Source of the DNA: Ampullaceana balthica
Lineage: Eukaryota > Mollusca > Gastropoda > Lymnaeidae
Reading direction: 5' to 3'
DNA length: 64,000 bases
NCBI GenBank assembly: GCA_944989445.1
Contig: CALYLW010000321.1
Span: 677,335-741,334, forward strand
In this document: piece by piece, positions 32,701 through 45,900 of the stretch
Layout of the letters: each line of letters starts with the position of its first letter
Numbering within the stretch: the first letter of the stretch is position 1
Position numbers and translations under genes: made by a program
Notes under the pieces: model-generated
Seen by the model: only the letters and a program-made list of their open reading frames with translations
The model's database searches: none
Told to the model about the DNA's origin: nothing

Positions 32701-33238
32701 GGTAGTCAGTTCATTGAAATCTGAAATCAGCGCTGATTAATCGAGATTGGTAGTGATCCAACGGTGTAATCTTAACTTGTCGTTGTTGCTTTAATCCGTT
32801 TATTCCATTCGGGAAGAGGTTGTACCAGGCGAACTCTTCTGATTTCCATTCATGAGCTTCATTAACGATATTGTCTCGTGTCTTCCGTACTATTTCGTTA
32901 AGATTGTCAGACACTTCCAGGTCTTCTTCTACATCTGGTTGCACACAGTCTATTGGTCCCATTACCGTTGTTTGTATTGGTATTTCTGTTGTTTGTGATA
33001 CTTGAAATGCTTGCTCCTCAACTGGAATTTCCACTTCATCGCTCTGGATAACTATTTCATTCTTAATATGCACATCTATGTAATCAAGTGTGTATGGTGT
33101 GTTGTTAGATCCAGTCGCTCGCTTACATATTCGTACTAATTATACGATATTGTCACATTTGATGATACAAGCCTTACCGTCATGAGCTTTCACACCTCTA
33201 GGACCACAGGAGTGAGAGTCTGTGAAGTAATATCTATC
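29633..33238 (-). pseudogene. Helitron Rep (HUH) and N-terminal domains, broken
   Basis: N-terminal part of the Helitron protein, minus strand. From the start: residues reading YYFTDSHSCGPRGVKAHDGK and LVRICKRATGSN (33238-33090), then FAWYNLFPNGINGLKQQRQV (near 32830), LGPPTYFLTFSCNDLNW (near 32480), the satellite at 30775-32374, then FQARGSPHLHMVVWIED with the HUH-type H-L-H pair and AIAYYIGKYMAKPEP with the two catalytic-type tyrosines. All pieces are in the same frame class, but are interrupted by TAA in the DNIV/LVR segment, TGA at 32711-32713, the satellite, and TAA at 30014-30016. A frameshift near 29665-29690 then separates it from the helicase. The catalytic motifs are intact; the gene as a whole cannot encode one protein. 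Confidence 0.88.
30775..32374. repeat. 25-bp satellite, 64 copies, inside the Helitron Rep gene
   Basis: Exactly 1600 bases = 64 units of 25 bp. Each plus-strand unit reads GACGGCTTAYTATCACTGGA followed by TACTT; the only variation seen is the Y (C or T). Units with C are at both edges and in clusters near 30.86, 31.36-31.62, 31.9 and 32.3 kb; T units fill the rest. Read on the minus strand, the C unit is the Rep coding sequence for KYPVIVSR plus one base, and the flanks continue on either side (LLVE before, HFMIR after). So the array expanded in place from a single 25-bp segment of the gene. A net gain of 63 units (1575 bp) is a multiple of three, yet every third unit brings stops (TGA TAA TAA in T units). 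No spacers, so not CRISPR-like. Confidence 0.97.
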
Positions 33239-33286
33239 ATTTTAGAGCATAACTCCTAATGACAGTGACTCAGCTATAAGTATTCG

Positions 33287-33724
33287 GAAAAACAAAAGTA
33301 AAAAATGACCCACTTCCCGTGATCCGATCGAGCTGAAATTTTGCACAAGGACCCGTCTCACCTAACAATGCGTCGTATCAAAATTTCAGATCGATCGAAC
33401 GTAGTTTAATTAAATTAATGAATTTTTAGTTTATCCTTATATAACGTATGTAATTCAAATTCACTGTTTGTTATTGTTTTTTTCCCACGTGAGAGTTTGA
33501 GTTGACGCGTTGAGGCGACCCATCGAAGTACCGGCGTGCTTTTGTTTACATTTTACGTGTCATGCTGAGCTCGGCCCCCCCCCCTAGGGTTATGAAGCAA
33601 AGTTAAGTTAAGACAGATTAGTCTGTAAATGTTTGTAGCGTTTGAAAATAATCAATACTGTTAGTTATGTCTCATATATAAGGGATTTATAGTCAAAAAC
33701 TTTGTTTTTACGGGTTTGTTTTAT
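33287..33724 (-). mobile_element. Family A segment adjoining the Helitron 5' side
   Basis: Minus-oriented family A sequence: from 33724 inwards AATAAAACAAACCCGTAAAA, ACTATAAATCCCTTATATAT, then the hairpin core, ending at GACTTTTG-equivalent GGAAAAACAAAAGT (33287). The last ~60 bases of complete copies (CCGCCCGCCC...TAATATAAGGGATTT) are missing. It stops about 50 bases from the first recognisable Helitron coding sequence, in the orientation expected for the element's 5' end. Confidence 0.7.
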
Positions 33725-33925
33725 TGCTAGCTGGTCTGTAGGTTCACTGGCGTATAGCACGGGTATGTGACTAACTGGACAACGGTGGATAAACCGCTGT
33801 TGTGAAATTCATCTCACTCAAATTTTACACGCTTTTATTTACATAAACAATTACACAAAGAATTATTTTAAAGATGTGTGTGTGAGAAGGGGCATAATTG
33901 ATAAAGGGAATGTTTCAATAACCAG

Positions 33926-34226
33926 TTGTTCCTCTTGTATCACCTGGAATGTGGTCACCGATGGCTGGTGGTGAACTCCGGTGACATTCACGTGAAAGTC
34001 AAGAATAGCACGGATACATATTATGTATAAAGATAAACTAAAAAATGCATTTATTTAATTACGGTACTTTCGATCGATCTGAAATTTTGATACAATGTAT
34101 TGTCATCCAAGATCTATCTGTGGTAAAATTTTGATATCTCTAGGACCATCAGAAGTGGTTTAATTTTACGTTACAAGATTTGACGGATACAACATACAAA
34201 CAGTGTGAGTTAAATAAAAGCGTGTA
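33926..34226 (-). mobile_element. Family C repeat copy (inverted)
   Basis: Contains ATCACCTGGAATGTGGTCAC, GGTGAACTCCGGTG, TACTTTCGATCGATCTGAAA, CATCCAAGATCTATCTGTGG and ends TTAAATAAAAGCGTGTAAAA, the inverse of the family C start. It lies in inverted orientation to the copy at 34785-35280. Confidence 0.6.
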
Positions 34227-34784
34227 AAAATAATTACATTAGTATGTAGACTATAGATACGGTTTTTGTTGTTGTTGTTGTTGTGATCCACAGTTTTTAT
34301 CACATCCTGAAAAAAAATAATGAGAAATAAATACATTTTCAATATCCAACCAAAATACATAATATTACTTGACACTTCCTAAAAAGAAAGTTTCATTCGT
34401 TCATATGTATTAATCAAATTTGAAATGATTCCCCTATATTTTTCATACTATTCCAATATCCAGTTTTGTTTAACCATTTCTTTATAGACGTCCCTTCTAA
34501 AAATGATTATTGCTTCCTACACGTGTCCATGGTTTGTGTCTGGTCTTTGGTTATTAGAGTTCTTAAATGTTACAAAGTGTTGGTATTCCTATTTTGAAGG
34601 CTTGCTTCATAAGGCCTCAAAACTTTTTAATTTATTTTTTACATTATTATAACATGTGGATTCCATGATAATTAATTTTTTTTTATTACTCCTAGTACTT
34701 TGCATCTATAGTTTGGATTAGCAGTTTCCAACGAATGAAGCAGTTAGTAATTATTTTTACCACGTTTTTATTGCCTTGCTTTCA
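34227..34784. other. Spacer between inverted family C copies
   Basis: AT-rich, with a short (GTT)n run at 34266-34282. No gene seen. Confidence 0.4.
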
Positions 34785-35280
34785 TTCCTGTCTGTCTGTC
34801 CGCAAAATTTTCCAACGTAAAATTAAACCACTTCTGATGGTCCTAGAGATCTCAAAATTTAACCACAGATAGATCTTGGATGACAATGCATTGTATCAAA
34901 ATTTCAGATCGATCGAATGTGCCATAATTAAATTAATGCATTTTTAGTTTATCTCTATGTAGCATCTGTATCCGTCTGCTATTGTTGACATCCACGTGCC
35001 ACCGGAGTTCACCCCAGCCATCGATGACCACATCCCCGTGTTTAACAGCAAGGATAGTTAATTCACGTTTAATTATTTAATAAAGAAATAAATTTTTCGA
35101 TAATCCCTATGATTTTACACGTAGACTAAAAAGAATAAAATAAATAGAGGTAAAAAAAGATTTTTAAAAACCACGTTTTTATAATTGGACTAAAAAGAAG
35201 AAAATAATGTAAAACTTATAAGTTCCAGTACTTTCATTTAATATGACTACAAACGTGGGGCGGGCGCTTATGATGTTTTA
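34785..35280 (+). mobile_element. Family C repeat copy with possible Helitron-like 3' part
   Basis: Contains GATGGTCCTAGAGATCTCAA, AGATCTTGGATGACAATGCA, TTTCAGATCGATCGAATGTG, CACCGGAGTTCACCCCAGCC, and ends near ACGTGGGGCGGGCGCTTATG. The final ~190 bases, including two GACTAAAAAGAA stretches, resemble the minus strand of 27560-27790, just past the Helitron helicase. Confidence 0.55.
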
Positions 35281-38200
35281 CATATGCATTTCACTCATTC
35301 TCTCACTTATAGATCTCTCTTTTTCCTTCTAAATTATAAATCTTTAATTTTTATACCAAACACCTCAAAAGCGCCCGCACAACGTTACACTATTATTACA
35401 AGAAAGACTGTGCCTCCTTAGTTTGGATTGGCAGTATTCCATATATGACGTAAATACATGTAGTTTAAATTTGTTTCCTATATATTCTTAACATTGAAAT
35501 TTTTCTTTGTGGAGAGACATATTTCAATTAGTTTCATATTTGTGCAATTCATCTAGGTAACTTTTTCTGACTTAATTGCTCTATAGATTATAGAAAAATA
35601 ACGGTATTTCATCAGCAAATAACTTTAGATTATCCCTGAATTATCTCCCTTTTCTTTAAACTTATCGCTTTTGTGGAATAAAATAATATAAAGCCTAGGT
35701 CATTCTGTAACGTTAAGGGACATAATCAGCATATTTGTTAAAAATATAAATATATTGGTTGTCGGGACACACTGATTCGAACGCATGCAATAACATTCAC
35801 GTTAAGTTACTTGGGCTTTTGAAAAAAGTGGGCGCCGTCCAGAACAACCTAGTTTTAAAGAATACACTCACGTTTTGATACTTATTTCTTCATATTTTAG
35901 TCATTAATTTTTCTAATGAAAATTTGTACAGGAGAGAACTTTACATTTTTTTCTTCTTTTTAAAAAAAATAAATATTTTAGCATACCATTTTCTTATTAG
36001 AGAGGGCTCCATTAAAAATGTAAACAAAAATATTTAATTTTTAACCTTGTATAAACTGTAATAAATTAAAAGCTATGACTATAAATTAATATAAACAACA
36101 AAATCAAATTTGAAGGAAATATTTTTAATCAACTTTTAAATATTAAGCTAATAAGGCACTTGGTGACAATTTTTCTGACAGAATTGTTTTACAATTAAAA
36201 TTCACTAAACAGAAAAAAGAACAAGCAGCAGTAAATTTCAACTTGTGGAATTCAACCTGAATAAAATCATCCCTAGTTCTGTGTTGTCCGAGTACTCATC
36301 CATTAACATATTTTACGGATTAGCAAGAAATTTTAAAATAAACTTAGATTATAAGTTACTAGAATACAAATGAAGACCTCAAAGGAAGAAACAACAATGT
36401 GACGTTTTTGTAGTTTTGAAATATTCAAGTTTTTAATTTAAAATCTATACAGATTTATCATTAATTTACTAAATACGTTTGAATTTTTCTTAGGGATAGA
36501 GGCATTATTTTTTTCATAAAACCTCATTCAGAACATTCTATTTTTGACCCTCTATCAGATCTTCCCTTGAGGTTTTCAAATTATATAATGTACCAAGAAA
36601 TGTTGACTTACAGAACAGAGAAGAACATAATGGATGAGATTTGACCAAATACTACCTTCACTGATTCCCCCCAAAATTTTGATCCAATGGATTATTAAAT
36701 TATATTATTAACATAAAGTCCAATACTTTCAAACACATAAAAATTTTAAAGAAAATAAAAATCAAATAATTAAATTAGTTACTTGCTTTTCTGATCACTG
36801 ATACATAATAAAAATAACTTACTAGAGATGCTAATATAAAAGATCCTGAAAAAAGTATTTTTATCAACAGCTATTTACAGCATACAATTATATCAATCTT
36901 TAAAACCAATTAATCAAACAGAAAAAAAATACATTGGACACGTTGAATATTTATTTAGGAGGGTTTTGGATTTGAAACATAATAATGAAGAAAAGAAATA
37001 AATTAATCACCATTTTTTATTCCCACAAGCATATTGAACACCCATTTTTGTTTTTATTTGAGGTAAAGCATTCACAGAAGTAAAGAAAATTTAAAATAAC
37101 ATGAGCAGTAATTAATTGTGTCATCTTTGAAACTTTTCCATTAATTTTCATCAATAAACAAAATTAACTTTAATCAATTTCCTCTTAAGAGTCAAAGTTT
37201 TGAACAAAGATACTATGGGCTAAATGAATCACTATATATAAAATAATTTTAAATTTTCTATTTAAGTTCATGTTTAAACTGAAATTTTTATTTACCAGAC
37301 TACCAAAACCATTAAGGTAAAGACTCATGAATTTATAATTTGCAATTCTCAGAAATTGAGATTATTTCTATTACTATGAGTGCATCATTAAGTTTATTAC
37401 AGTGTTTGTTTTACAATTTAGATTTCACCAAGTATTTACTTTAAAAAATCTGGATAATTTTAATCTGATTTGTCTTACCATATTTACATTTAAAAATTAA
37501 TTTTAAAGAATCAAATTAAAGATAAATTTGAAAATACTAGATAGAAATCACAGAATAAGCACATATCAAATGAACTGCTTTACATTTGGTTGCATTATTT
37601 ATCCTCTTTTCTGTCTTAAAACAAAGTTACAGTGGATTTCCTGGTCATGGATTGTTTCTAGGGAACTAAAATCCTCATTTAATGGTTTTCATGATCTAAT
37701 AGGCAGAATAATGACAAGAAACTGTCTAATTAATGCAATCTAGTCATTGCAAAAACTAGAACAACTTTACTAAACAGTTAAACATATAGACATATGAATT
37801 TAAACTGGTGATTGAACAGAAAGCAATAATTAAAGCAAATTATTATTTAATTTAGAACAGAATTTAAACAAACTTAACTGGTTAAATGTTTAAAACAAAA
37901 TGGGTAAAATTTATGGCAAAATGCAAATGTAAACATTTAGCTGAGTTTTACTAGCCATAGATATAATCATGAATCTGAAGCAATAGAGGCTTTAATGGCT
38001 TTGCTTAATAAATTTTTATTGAGCAGAAATTTCTTAAAAAATCAAACAGTTATTCATTAAACTCTTGTTCTTTGACTGAAATTTCATTGTGATCCAAATG
38101 AGAATTTTGTTTTAAAACATTCACACACAAACAATGCATGACAAATTTCCAACTGATTTCAATTAATTCATTTACATACTACATTTTGGCAGAAAATAGT

Positions 38201-39107
38201 AAATCTAGTTATTTACATCATTTCTATAGTAGATATTGTTTTTGTGCGGTTCATAATAGAAGGTTGCAAATGAATGCTCTAAAAAGAAATTAATAAAAAT
38301 TCTGACAATAAAAAACCAAACTTTTGAAATTGTTTTTTTTTAAAAACAAAAAACACACATATCTTTATGTAAAGATAAGAAAACAAAAAACTCTTGATGA
38401 AAAATAAGATAAATAGGTTTTAAAAAACTATTACCAAATGACTTTTTAGTCAATTCAAAATTATAAAGAGTTATGTTACCTCTAAATATAGTAGATTTGA
38501 AGATTTTTGTTAATTATTGAAATTATAATATTTTTATTTCTTTTTCAGACATATTTACAGACCTTAAGCATGAATTATGAGATATAATATGGTAATTCAC
38601 AGGTAAAATCAGCTCAATATTAGGCAGTGCACATGTTATTTTTTAACAATCAATGAAGACAAATAATTAAAAACAATTTAAAAAACAAAATAAACTGAAC
38701 ATTATATTTGGCGTTTGTATAATAAGAAGTTGAAAGAAAAAATATAGCTCATTTTAGTCAAAATAGATCAAATAAATGTGAACAAAAAGCATAAAACTTA
38801 AACTTCACACATTCGTAATGAAAAATGTAATGTTAATTTTAACAGAGTTTTTCAATTTAAGGTTGACTACTTTTGGGTAAATGTTTTAGACGGACAAGAG
38901 GAAAAATTTGTGACTGTGAGTTTTAGAAATTTTTCTGGCACATTACACATGATAATTGTTACTGGAGACTAAGCATTGATAATACAAAGCTATGGAAATG
39001 AGATAGGCCGCTAACTGTCATCAAAATTAAACACAACAAGATGATTTTCACTAATACCAAAATTTCAGTAATGTTTTGCTCACAATTTAATTTGTCAGTT
39101 GTGGTGG
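35281..39107. other. Gene-poor AT-rich region
   Basis: No exon, RNA gene, family repeat or long frame with a domain was seen in these 3.8 kb. The sequence is roughly three-quarters A+T with many short A/T runs. It could be intergenic or belong to a long 3' untranslated region of the GALNT gene to the right. Confidence 0.4.
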
Positions 39108-39374
39108 CTTATGAGTGAAGTAGAGTGGGTTTATGAATGAAGTAGAGTGGGTTTATGAGTGAAGTAGAGTGTGTTTATGAGTGAAGTAGAGTGGGTTTAT
39201 GAGTGAAGTAGAGTGTGTTTATGAGTGAAGTAGAGTGGGTTTATGAGTGAAGTAGAGTGTGTTTATGAGTGAAGTAGAGTGGGTTTATGAGTGAAGTAGA
39301 GTGTGTTTATGAGTGAAGTAGAGTGGGTTTATGAGTGAAGTAGAGTGGGTTTATGAGTGAAGTAGAGTGTGTTT
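39108..39374. repeat. Minisatellite, 22 bp, about 12 copies
   Basis: Unit GGGTTTATGAGTGAAGTAGA plus GT. The first base triplet alternates GGG/GTG, giving a partial 44-bp higher-order period. One early unit has GAATGAAG. Copies are otherwise nearly identical. Confidence 0.9.
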
Positions 39375-39961
39375 TTCACATTTCTGCTTTTCTTCCCCAT
39401 GGACGGGGATGTGTTGGCTTATGAAGTACAAATATCTGCAGTATTCCTTTGGAGCATCATCCAATACTTTATAAGACAACTTGACAACTCACTCAGTTTT
39501 AGAGGGAATATATAAATATCATGGCTTTACAGCTGTTGTAGAAATTTTATTACAAATTCCTTTAACAAAGTAATAAAGAACACAAAAACTATTACACAAA
39601 ATCCATGGCTATTATAAGGAATTTCCGCATAGAATATCTCAATCACCAACCTATATATAGTTTCAATTCCCAGGTTATGAGAATCTTTAATATAAAGCTA
39701 AATCAACTCAATCACATGGAACAGACTCTTCCAAACAGTAAATGCATATCAATTTACTATTTCAAGATAAAACATTTAAAAGAATATGCATTTGTAAATA
39801 AGTCAGACCCACTACAACACATCTATTTAAGATCAACACAACGTTGGTCAATTTATGGCCTGAAATAAATAAATGAAAAATATAAAAATCTGATTCCCCT
39901 CAATTCTGTTAGAATTTACCATATAAATCACACACACTCACCTATAACTTCAGAAGAAATT

Positions 39962-40172
39962 TGTTAATAACATCAGACGGCTGGTTTCAGTGTTTGAACA
40001 CTTGTTAATAACATCAGACGGCTGGTTTTAGTGTTTGAACACTTGTTAATAACATCAGACGGCTGGTTTTTAGTGTTTGAACACTTGTTAATTAACATCA
40101 GACGGCTGGTTTTAGTGTTTTAACACTTGTTAATAACATCAGATGGCTGGTTTTAGTGTTTAAACACTTGTT
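39962..40172. repeat. Minisatellite, 41 bp, 5 copies
   Basis: Unit GTTAATAACATCAGACGGCT followed by GGTTTTAGTGTTTGAACACTT. Each unit contains the palindrome AGTGTTTGAACACT. The last copy is the most diverged (CAGATGG, TTTAAACAC). Confidence 0.88.
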
Positions 40173-42916
40173 AATTTGATAAATTTATTATCATTTAGAA
40201 TCAAAATTTTAATTTAGATAAATGTTTTCAATGTCTGTATTTTGATTAGATTTGTACTGATAATGACTCTGTTCTGTGGATATGGAACGAGGTGGTTTTT
40301 ACTTGGATTAAAAAAAACCCATCTTAATCAACCTTATTAATTTTGTTTTACATCATTTTCACCCGTTTCATTACTACTAAAACTAATTGATATGTTGGTT
40401 TCTCCTTCATTATCTCAGTTACACAAACATAAGATTCTTGTCACTTCACAAATTCAACTGTGATCAGAATTCTTCACTTATGGCTTTTTTGTTTTAACCT
40501 CAAGTATAACAAATGTTTATTGATGGCATTTTCTGTTCCTAAATTCTTATCAAATCCTTCACATACAAATTTGAGACCACATGATACAATCTCATTACAA
40601 GTTTGTACTTTAAACCATGGGAGCTCTCCCATTTTAAAATAAAGAATCTTTTATATAAATAATCTTAAGCAAAAAAATGATTGCAAATGTTGGTTTCTAA
40701 ATAAAAAATACAGAATATGGAATGTCCAAGTAAACTGCCTGTGTTACATGTGATATACCTGACAAGTGATGTGCAAAAACATAGACATTGGATAATCATA
40801 ATATACGCATGTAGGTCAGCATCTGACAAAACCTTGACTAAGTTGTATCTACCATTGAATGTTTTTTGCTAAGACCAAGCCACACAATTATTTATGAAAG
40901 CTTTGACTAAACTATTCATTCAATTTAAAACATTCACAAACTTGTTTCTGTGACATAATTTGCATAGCTTTAAGAACTGTATGTTGTATATGTTACACAT
41001 GTATGTTATAATTAGTGTTTTTCCCACTATAATCAGTAATTATCATAATCAATTTAATATGGACAGAGAGCGGTGGTTAGAATCAACATTTAAAATAACC
41101 AGAAGACAAGGAAAGGGAAGGTAATTTACAAATCAATATAATAGATGCTGCTAAACAAGACTGGAGCTTTTTATATGGGAACAAAGAATACCGATTCTTA
41201 GAGGCATAAGAAATTAATCTCGGAAAGTATAAAAAAAAACAAAGAAAGAGTGATGGATTATAAAATAAAAAACCATGATGAAAATTTCAGATGAACATTT
41301 CTATACCTACATTTGTAATGATTCTAACATTCACTTCAAAAAGTTAACAAGCATCCAACACTAATAAAGCTGTAATCATTCAGAAGACAAGCACAACTAA
41401 TCCAAGCTCAGAACACACATCATCATCTGTTAAAATTCAAGGCAATAGCAGGGCTAAATTGAAGTCAGGCATCAATAAAACAATGTTCAACAATTTGAAT
41501 ATATTTCTAAAGCAGTCTCAGGATAGGATAATTATTACGTGAAATGGTTTGGTAAGTAGTGGCTAAAAGCCAGGACTGATATCTGCCTAATTCTACCTTT
41601 CTGGTCAGGGGGCCGTAAATAAGTCACTTTTAGATAAGCTCTCTTTTCTGGTTCTTAGGACAATGCAGTTAGGTCTAACCAGGAGAAATCAATTTTCTAA
41701 GAGGGAAAATGCATTTAGGTCTAAGAAGGACACTGGTGCTAGAGGGACACAGTCTTGACAAAAACAAGGTCAAGCTTTAAGTACATCCACATCAATACAA
41801 ATAAATCAGGGGTTCTTAAACATTTCCTGTACATACATATGTGGGTGGCCTCACTTTCAATTAACAATCCTTAATGCCAATTGAAAATGACCACTCATTT
41901 CTAAAATATTTTATGACTTTTCTTTTGTACTTAATTCTCTTAAATAAAAAAAAAGACAGATATTACACATGATTCTCCACAATTTATTTATATTTAAAGA
42001 AACAATATGTCAGATTTTCTCACTCCTTTACATTATTTAATTTGTAAATGTCTAAACTTTCTTGCAATGAATGTTAGAGTAGACAAAGATGGGGTGCAAA
42101 TAATTCTGCTTATTCCCTTATAATAAGATTTTTTTTGTTCTAACCATCTGTTCAGATGTCATAAACTGCAAGATGCAATTGTCTCTGAAACATGTGGAAT
42201 ATATTCCATCAGTAATTTTACAAGTAGTGGTTGGGCATAAGCTGCAACATATTAGACAGACATTCTTTAGAAAGATCAGAAAACTGAGGCATAGGTGACT
42301 ACACATTAGAAAGACATCCTTTAAGATAGATAAGAACATTTGAGCAAAAGATCTATACCAGAAATATTTTTTGCCATAAATACTGGCAGAAACAAAAAGT
42401 TTAATTACTTTTAAACAAACTCTGAATGTCATTGAAACTCAAAGAACAGTAAGCCTGACATTGGACAAGCTGACATCTTGTTACATGGCAAGCCATCATG
42501 CTAGCCACATTAAGAGTAAACAACTAGAAACTTCCTCACAGCAGCACAGTCTATGTACCTCCAGCAATAATACTGAAACTTAATTTAAATGACCAACTGA
42601 GCAGCACACCCATTCTCTAAACTGACCATACTAGACCAGGCACTAGATCAGGTACATTTAAAAAAGCAAATAAACTGACCTCATACTTGACCAATCTGCA
42701 TAAAGTCCATTTTTAATTAAATAACAATTGATATTAAGAAGATAAATAATTTGTAAGTCATCCAAAGTCTCACCTCTCTCTTTAAGTCTTGATATTTTAA
42801 AAGTAAGTCAGTAAAAAGTTTTGGCAAAAGCTGAAGGTCAAATGCTAAAAAAATGTATCACAAAACATGATTCATTAAATGAACGATGAAAGGGAATCTC
42901 CTAAATACAGCCATCA
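40173..42916. other. Region downstream of the GALNT stop codon
   Basis: AT-rich, no domain-bearing frame. As it follows the GALNT stop (42917-42919, minus strand), part is presumably its 3' untranslated region. No confident polyadenylation signal was chosen because AATAAA/ATTAAA are frequent by chance here. Confidence 0.4.
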
Positions 42917-45900
42917 TTAAATGGGGATGACGCCAGATGGAGCTTTTCTCTTCCATAGCCACAGCTGCCTGTCAATACCTGTGCATTTTTTCATGGTTAA
43001 TTTCTTGCCATCCACTGAGACCTCGGCACACTTCTGTGTGTTGACATGGAGTAAAGTGTTGTCCTGAAAAGATTAGAGGGAAGGTCAGCAAAAAGGGCAA
43101 GAAATTCAAACAATGTCTTAGACAATAAAACTAAAACTGCAACAACTTTAAACAATGCCTTAGTCCCAGTAAATAAAACAACATGACGGCAATGAAACTG
43201 GGCCATTTCTATAGTATTTGCCAAAAATTTATAATTGGAAGAAAATAAATTGTTTCAGGTGGTTTCAGCTAATAAGTTTTTTTGTTTACAAATAGATAAA
43301 CACTTATAACTCAATAAAACATAACATAACAAAACCCTTTAAACTTTTAGTAGCTTTAACTTTAATACTTTTTACACCTTCCCTACCCCACAATGAAACT
43401 TTACTCAAGCATAACATTTTAACTTCCCCACTGAATTAACTACTCAACCATTACATTGTAATTTCACCATTGAATTAACTACTCAACCATTACATTGTAA
43501 TTTCACCATTGAATTAACTATTCAACCATTACATTGTAATTTCACCATTGAATTAACTACTCAACCATTACATTGTAATTTCACCATTGAATTAACTAAC
43601 TACACCGTTAACCAATTTAAGCATAAAGAAAATGACAGTCCTTACATTTTTTAATATCACCGACATAACATCATTATAGGTACATTACAACATAATCTTA
43701 ATATCAGATTGTAACAAAAACCTTGACTCCAACCTGAGAACTGCCATGAGTCCCATTAAATGTGTCCACATTAATGAACAACTCTACTGTAATAGAACCT
43801 ACTGTCTTATAAGACACCCAAGCATAACTTAATCACAAAATATATTTGACTCTGTTCATATACTAAAAGACATTCTCTGGTATAACCCAATATATCATAA
43901 GACATTCTCTGGTACATCCTCATATATCAGATATTCTCTGGTATAGCCTAATATTAAGGTTGTTAATGGTTAACCGGTTATAAGATCGGGACCTGACCTG
44001 CTTGTTCAGGACTGGTTAACCGTAACTTCAATTAGACCGTATTAGCTTATTACCCGGATTTCATTTTTTGGTGTGTTGTCTTATAAGCTGGTATACTGTA
44101 AGGTTGTTAATGATTAAGATGCAAGGCAGCGTACAACAGATAACAAGGCAGCGTACAACAGATAACAAGGCAGCGTACAACAGATAACAAGGCAGCGTAC
44201 AACAGATAACAAGGCAGCGTACAACAGATAACAAGGCAGCGTACAACAGATAACAAGGCAGCATACAAACAAGGCAGCGTACAACAGATAACAAGGCAGC
44301 GTACAACAGATAACAAGCGAGCGATGATGACATTCAAGCACTTTCTTAATATTACGATAAATAAAACAAAATAATAAAACAGCCATCACTACTTCGGCTG
44401 ATGGATTATTTTTATATATAAAAAATTTCGCTGAGTTGCCAATGCATAATATGAGAGCTAACACACAGTGTGGTAGTGATGTCAAAATGCCTTTGATGTA
44501 AACAATGGACAACATTGCAAGTATTACTATTACAAGAGTCATTTTCCAGATGTAGGAGAGAAACTTTGCTACCGCTCATGGACGGTTAACGGGGCCTCAA
44601 ATTCAAAAGCTCTTATAAATATAAGTGACAGTTTTACTGCCAAGTTCCTGCATGTCAAGAGCAGTTGGATTCAAATTGCCATATTGATACCAAATCTGAT
44701 GTTATTTACATTTTTTATTTGGTGTGTATGCAAACAGGGATAAGGTATTTTCATAACAAACTCTATATTTTAACAGGGAAAAGTACAGGGTCATCCTATA
44801 CCCTAGAAAATGCAGTAATTTTTACAAGTTGACGATGGAAAAATAATATGGCATTGAAAAAAAAAGAACAACTATATTGCTTCATTAAAAAAAAGAACTA
44901 TGTTATTCAATTTGTCAAATTAAATTTTTTTTCTTCTTTAATTTGTAGAGTTAATGGGCATTGTGCAAGAGCTATGGCTAAACATGATGTCACTAACAGA
45001 CAAGGCACGGTGGGTTATATTTATTATATGCTTTTGTTGGTTTTTAAAGCTAAGGGAAAATACTAGCTACAGAGATCAGGTCCTCAAAAATAACTGTCTT
45101 AACATACTGTTAATATATTATAAGATATTCTCTGGTATATCATGTAACAGAATAATTTTATCTATAAATACCTCTTTGTAAACCCATTCCTGATTGCCTT
45201 TCTGTCCATGGCAAGGGTAGATAATGACGTCTTCTCCCCCTGAGTAATCCAAACAGCCATCATCTCTTCTTATTTCCCCTTGTTTACTAAGCATCCAGTA
45301 CTGAACGTGGCCATAAAAAATATATTTTAATACATAGGCAATTATAGTACATTGTGTTTAAATATTTGTTTACAGATCTGATGGTAATTAAACTCCTTAT
45401 AACATCAATCAATTAGCCTTTTAAGAGTTGGAATGCAGTCATGCCAAGGCGATATCTGAAACCACAATTTGAAATTAGCCATTCGTCTTGAAAGAATTTT
45501 TTAAAGAATTAATGTCCATTTCTAACGTACATCTCCACAAAATTAGAGCAGCATGCACCAAAACTAAATCTTTGAATCCCAGGAGATAAAGTCAAAGATT
45601 GGTAGGTACCTGATTTCCTCCTTGGTTGTGACAGGCCCACATGTTGACAGGTTTGTGATAGTTGTGATGGTCAGCTGGGCTGTCAATGCACATCGGGTTT
45701 GGCTTTGCTCCGTATCTAAACAGGAAACATGCAAAAAAAACAAGGGTTTTTTTTACAAGGGGAACTAACTATTTTTATACATAGAGTGGAGTACTTAAGA
45801 GAAAGTAATGTGTTAATAAGCATGAAGAAAATTACAAGTTATCAATGGGCACTTTTTAATATATGGATTTATCTTTTCACATGTCTATTTCATTATTTTT

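Noticed and set aside
35281..39107. Hidden exons
   Set aside because: Short frames such as 37528-37743 were read for domains and splice context; nothing recognisable.
44061..44542. Minus-strand repeat proteins ([17 protein letters not shown] type)
   Set aside because: All three frames are open only because the 22-bp minisatellite lacks stops on that strand; no splice or domain context.
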